Source: Flavicella sp042091695
GTDB taxonomy: Bacteria; Bacteroidota; Bacteroidia; Flavobacteriales; Flavobacteriaceae
Length of the DNA: 10,112 nt
Assembly (NCBI GenBank): GCA_042091695.1
Contig: JBELHA010000064.1
Span: 1-10,112 of the forward strand
Direction: 5' to 3'
Shown: positions 7,750 to 10,112 of the stretch, piece by piece
Position numbering within the stretch: position 1 is the first letter of the stretch
Layout: each line of letters starts with the position of its first letter
Position numbers and translations under genes: made by a program
The notes under the pieces: model-generated
Databases searched by the model: none
Seen by the model: only the letters and a program-made list of their open reading frames with translations
Told to the model about the DNA's origin: nothing

Positions 7750-7834
7750 AATAAATTAATTTTTTAACAGACTTTAACGTTTTTTTCGTAATTTAGTGAG
7801 TGAATTAATACTAACCAATCAATTTTTATTTATT
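7750..7834. promoter_or_regulatory. Divergent promoter region between blh and proteorhodopsin
   Basis: This 85-nt AT-rich spacer separates the ATG codons of two divergent genes and should hold promoters for both, allowing shared regulation, possibly by light. On the plus strand TAATTTAG (7789-7796) differs from the Bacteroidetes -7 consensus TAnnTTTG at one position and would give a leader of about 30 nt before ATG 7835, but no convincing -33 TTTG lies at the right distance. On the minus strand I see no match to the consensus. No operator palindrome is evident. Confidence 0.5.
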
Positions 7835-8557
7835 ATGTACAATATAGTTAATATATTATCAGTGAGCAAAATGGCAACAGATGATTACGTTGGGTTTACT
7901 TTTTTTGTAGGGTGTATGGCAATGATGGCCGCATCCGTATTTTTCTTTCTATCGATGAATTCTTTCGATAAAAAATGGCGTACGTCGATTCTGGTTTCAG
8001 GGTTGATTACCTTTATCGCCGCAGTACACTATTGGTACATGCGAGACTATTGGGCAGCGCATGGAGAATCTCCAACTTTCTTTAGGTATGTCGACTGGGT
8101 GTTGACGGTACCACTGATGTGTGTAGAGTTTTATTTAATTTTAAAAGTCGCAGGTGCTAAAAAAGCAATGATGTGGCGTTTGATCTTCCTTTCTGTGATC
8201 ATGTTGGTGACAGGGTATATGGGAGAAGCAGTTTACAGAGACAGTGCTCAAGTATGGGGATTGATTTCAGGAATCGCTTATTTTGTGATTGTGTATGACA
8301 TCTGGTTCGGATCGGCTAAGAAATTAGCGATGGAATCTGGAGGTGCTGTATTGAGTGCACACAAGACTTTGTGCTGGTTTGTTTTGGTAGGATGGGCAAT
8401 TTATCCATTAGGATATATGGCAGGTACACCAGGATGGTATGATGGTCTGAATGGACTGGATATGGATGTAATTTACAATATTGGTGATGCCATCAATAAA
8501 ATCGGTTTCGGTTTGGTAATTTACAACCTTGCAGTACAACAGTCTGCTAGTAAATAA
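7835..8557 (+). CDS. Proteorhodopsin, light-driven proton pump (DTE motif, Met spectral-tuning residue)
   Basis: A seven-helix retinal protein that pumps protons outward in light. Numbered from ATG 7835 (240 residues), the third-helix segment RYVDWVLTVPLMCVEFYL carries D87 as proton acceptor, T91 and E98 as donor, aligning with D97, T101 and E108 of green proteorhodopsin: the DTE triad of proton pumps rather than the NDQ triad of sodium pumps. M95 aligns with tuning position 105, where Met or Leu gives green and Gln gives blue absorption. H65 aligns with His75, which partners the acceptor. The retinal Schiff-base lysine is K222 in DAINKIGFG. The frame extends upstream to a GTG at 7796, but that codon overlaps the best -7 promoter match, so I prefer ATG 7835; ATG 7871, just before ATDDYVGFTFF, is also possible. 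It is divergent from blh and ends before a strong terminator, so it is probably monocistronic. Confidence 0.96.
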   Translation: MYNIVNILSVSKMATDDYVGFTFFVGCMAMMAASVFFFLSMNSFDKKWRTSILVSGLITFIAAVHYWYMRDYWAAHGESPTFFRYVDWVLTVPLMCVEFYLILKVAGAKKAMMWRLIFLSVIMLVTGYMGEAVYRDSAQVWGLISGIAYFVIVYDIWFGSAKKLAMESGGAVLSAHKTLCWFVLVGWAIYPLGYMAGTPGWYDGLNGLDMDVIYNIGDAINKIGFGLVIYNLAVQQSASK

Positions 8558-8603
8558 AGCATGACAACATAGTTTCCAGGGGGATACTCCTAGGAAATGC
8601 CTG

Positions 8604-8643
8604 AGCCTTTTTCGGTAAATACTACTGAAAAAGGCTTTTTTTT
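8604..8643 (+). terminator. Strong intrinsic terminator of the proteorhodopsin gene
   Basis: A 14-bp stem with one G-U pair (8604-8617 with 8623-8636) closes a 5-nt loop (AATAC) and is followed by an unbroken T tract to 8643. It lies 46 nt after the rhodopsin stop. Its position between the rhodopsin and glyA makes the rhodopsin a separate transcription unit. Confidence 0.93.
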
Positions 8644-8667
8644 GTGTTTTTATGAGAGGGAGTATTC

Positions 8668-8745
8668 ATTCAATAGGAAACAAACAATGGTCCTGTTTAT
8701 TTTTATGAATAATTCAATAAAAAAATAGCTTTTTGCAATTCAATA
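8668..8745 (+). repeat. Three direct copies of ATTCAATA upstream of glyA
   Basis: ATTCAATA occurs at 8668-8675, 8712-8719 and 8738-8745; the last two share the longer AATTCAATAA. All lie between the rhodopsin terminator and the glyA promoter-like element. They could be binding sites for a regulator of glyA, but AT-rich spacers produce short repeats by chance and the spacings (44 and 26 nt) are not helically regular. Confidence 0.35.
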
Positions 8746-8768
8746 ATCCGATGAAAGTTGTATTTTTG
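8732..8768 (+). promoter_or_regulatory. Likely glyA promoter (-7 TATTTTTG, possible -33 TTTG)
   Basis: TATTTTTG at 8761-8768 matches the Bacteroidetes -7 consensus TAnnTTTG exactly. It would start transcription near 8773-8775, leaving a leader of about 25-28 nt before the glyA ATG at 8801. A TTTG at 8732-8735 could be the -33 element, though its 25-nt distance is longer than the usual spacing. The rest of the 243-nt spacer holds the rhodopsin terminator and ATTCAATA repeats; I see no riboswitch-like fold. Confidence 0.55.
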
Positions 8769-8800
8769 CATTTTTATAATTAACCTATAAATTCGATAGC

Positions 8801-10075
8801 ATGCAACGCGATCAGATCATATTCGATTTAATTCAAGACGAAAAGGAGAGACAATTAGAAGGCTTGGAGCTTATTGCTTCAGAAAACTTCGTAAGTGAAC
8901 AAGTAATGGAAGCACAGGGTTCTGTGTTGACCAACAAATACGCAGAGGGATACCCAGGAAAGCGTTATTACGGAGGTTGTGAAGTTGTTGATGTTGTAGA
9001 ACAAATTGCGATCGATAGAGCTAAAGAATTGTATGGTGCTGCTTATGTAAACGTACAACCTCACTCTGGATCTCAAGCAAATGCTGCTGTATACTTGGCA
9101 GTATTAAAGCCAGGAGATAAGATTTTAGGTTTTGATTTGTCTCATGGAGGGCACTTGACACACGGTTCTCCCGTTAACTTTTCTGGAAAAACATACCAAG
9201 CTTCTTTTTACGGAGTAGAGGAGGAAACAGGTGTATTGAACTACGATAATATTCAAGAAATAGCTTTGAAAGAAAGACCACAGTTGATCATTGCTGGTGC
9301 TTCTTCGTATTCAAGAGATATTGATTTCAAACGTTTCCGTGAAATTGCGGACAGTATTGATGCTTATTTATTAGCGGATATTTCACATCCTTCTGGTATG
9401 ATTGCCAAAGGTTTGTTGAACGATCCATTGCCACACTGTCACTTTGTGACTACTACGACTCACAAAACATTGAGAGGGCCTAGAGGAGGAATGATCATGA
9501 TGGGTCAGGACTTTGAAAATAAGATGGGTATCAAATTGAAAAACGGTAATTTGCGTAAGATGTCAGGTCTATTGAACGGAGCGGTATTCCCAGGAATGCA
9601 AGGAGGTCCTTTAGAGCACGTGATTGCTGCCAAAGCAATTGCTTTTGGAGAGGCATTGACGGATAATTTCTTACACTACCAAATCCAAGTTAAGAAAAAC
9701 GCTGCTACACTAGCTGCTGCTTTCGTTGCGAAAGGATATAAAATCATCTCTGGAGGAACTGACAACCACTGTATGTTGATCGATTTGAGAAACAAAAACT
9801 TGTCTGGTAAAGATGCTGAGCAAGCCTTGGTAAAAGCTGATATCACTGTAAACAAAAACATGGTTCCTTTTGACGACAAATCACCATTTGTTACTTCTGG
9901 AATTCGTATCGGTGCTTCAGCCATCACCACTCGTGGGTTGAAAGAAGCAGACATGCAAGCTGTAGTTGACTTGATCGACGAAGTTATCCTAAACTTTGAA
10001 GACGAAGCTGTACTTGAAGCTGTTGGAGAAAAAGTAAATAACTTAATGAGCGGAAGACCTTTGTTTAACGCATAG
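8801..10075 (+). CDS. glyA: Serine hydroxymethyltransferase
   Basis: A cytoplasmic PLP enzyme that interconverts serine plus tetrahydrofolate with glycine plus 5,10-methylene-tetrahydrofolate, the main source of one-carbon units. The 424-residue length is normal for bacterial GlyA. Signature stretches are present: ELIASENF near the N-terminus (residues 23-30), NKYAEGYPGKRYYGG (45-59), the HSGSQAN cofactor loop (88-94), LADISHPSG with the PLP-binding Asp193 and His196, and TTTTHKTLRGPRGG, with K222 forming the internal aldimine. The ISHPSG form differs from the MAHVAG of E. coli, which I take to be a lineage variant. The start at ATG 8801 gives the expected short N-terminal arm and sits about 25 nt after the predicted transcription start. 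The gene has its own promoter and is isolated from the rhodopsin by a terminator. The 37 bases after it are AT-rich with nothing I can assign. Confidence 0.98.
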   Translation: MQRDQIIFDLIQDEKERQLEGLELIASENFVSEQVMEAQGSVLTNKYAEGYPGKRYYGGCEVVDVVEQIAIDRAKELYGAAYVNVQPHSGSQANAAVYLAVLKPGDKILGFDLSHGGHLTHGSPVNFSGKTYQASFYGVEEETGVLNYDNIQEIALKERPQLIIAGASSYSRDIDFKRFREIADSIDAYLLADISHPSGMIAKGLLNDPLPHCHFVTTTTHKTLRGPRGGMIMMGQDFENKMGIKLKNGNLRKMSGLLNGAVFPGMQGGPLEHVIAAKAIAFGEALTDNFLHYQIQVKKNAATLAAAFVAKGYKIISGGTDNHCMLIDLRNKNLSGKDAEQALVKADITVNKNMVPFDDKSPFVTSGIRIGASAITTRGLKEADMQAVVDLIDEVILNFEDEAVLEAVGEKVNNLMSGRPLFNA

Positions 10076-10112
10076 TTTTTATAATATATTATTTTTTATT
10101 AACCTCTTTTGT

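Noticed and set aside
7796..7834. GTG 7796 as the proteorhodopsin start
   Set aside because: It overlaps the best -7 promoter match and adds residues with no counterpart that I recall in the family; ATG 7835 is preferred.
8574..8596. Imperfect inverted repeat TTCC...GGAA just before the rhodopsin terminator
   Set aside because: The stem has a mismatch and two G-U pairs and no T tract; the adjacent 14-bp hairpin explains termination.
8597..8728. A 43-codon plus-strand ORF starting at ATG 8597 between the rhodopsin and glyA
   Set aside because: It runs straight through the strong terminator hairpin and its T tract, and its product shows no recognisable protein character.
10083..10095. AT-only palindrome (ATAATATATTAT) followed by T residues after glyA
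   Set aside because: A stem of only A-T pairs is too weak for a terminator, and such palindromes are expected in AT-rich spacers.
1..10112. CRISPR arrays, tRNA or rRNA genes, insertion sequences and integrase sites
   Set aside because: I saw no regularly spaced repeats, no tRNA-like cloverleaf, no transposase or integrase motif and no terminal inverted repeats.

Overview
The window looks like a chromosomal contig of a marine Bacteroidetes bacterium, most likely a flavobacterium. The base composition is AT-rich, ribosome binding sites are absent or weak, and near-matches to the Bacteroidetes -7 promoter element (TAnnTTTG) occur. The gene content also fits: a proteorhodopsin with the DTE proton-pump triad and Met at the spectral-tuning position, a Brp/Blh-type carotene dioxygenase, and a Bacteroidetes-like serine hydroxymethyltransferase. 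All lineage statements are inference from sequence features; no search was run.

Layout, left to right. Positions 1-4455 hold an RND-type inner-membrane efflux pump, cut by the window's left edge by probably only a few residues, followed after 6 nt by its TolC-like outer-membrane channel. The usual third partner, a periplasmic adaptor, is not in view and probably lies upstream. Next, 25 nt after the tolC-like gene, comes a very basic 58-residue small protein (4481-4657). It overlaps the start of a short YchJ-family SEC-C protein (4644-5042) by 14 nt. These four genes could form one transcription unit.

Convergent to these, on the minus strand, lies a block read from right to left: blh (7749 to 6856), then two tandem paralogous secreted proteins of unknown function (6797 to 5952, and a second ending at 5053). 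The second paralog's start is lost in a 100-base run of N (5844-5943), which is probably a scaffold-gap placeholder. Divergent from blh, and separated by about 85 nt, is a green-type proton-pumping proteorhodopsin (7835-8557) closed by a strong intrinsic terminator. The window ends with glyA (8801-10075), which has its own promoter-like sequence.

How the genes fit together. The best-defined system is the rhodopsin/blh pair: Blh cleaves beta-carotene to retinal and the rhodopsin uses retinal to pump protons in light. The two unknown secreted paralogs lie co-directionally behind blh with no visible terminator in between, so they may be co-transcribed with the retinal-making gene. This is the least explained part of the window. 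The efflux genes and glyA look like ordinary neighbours.
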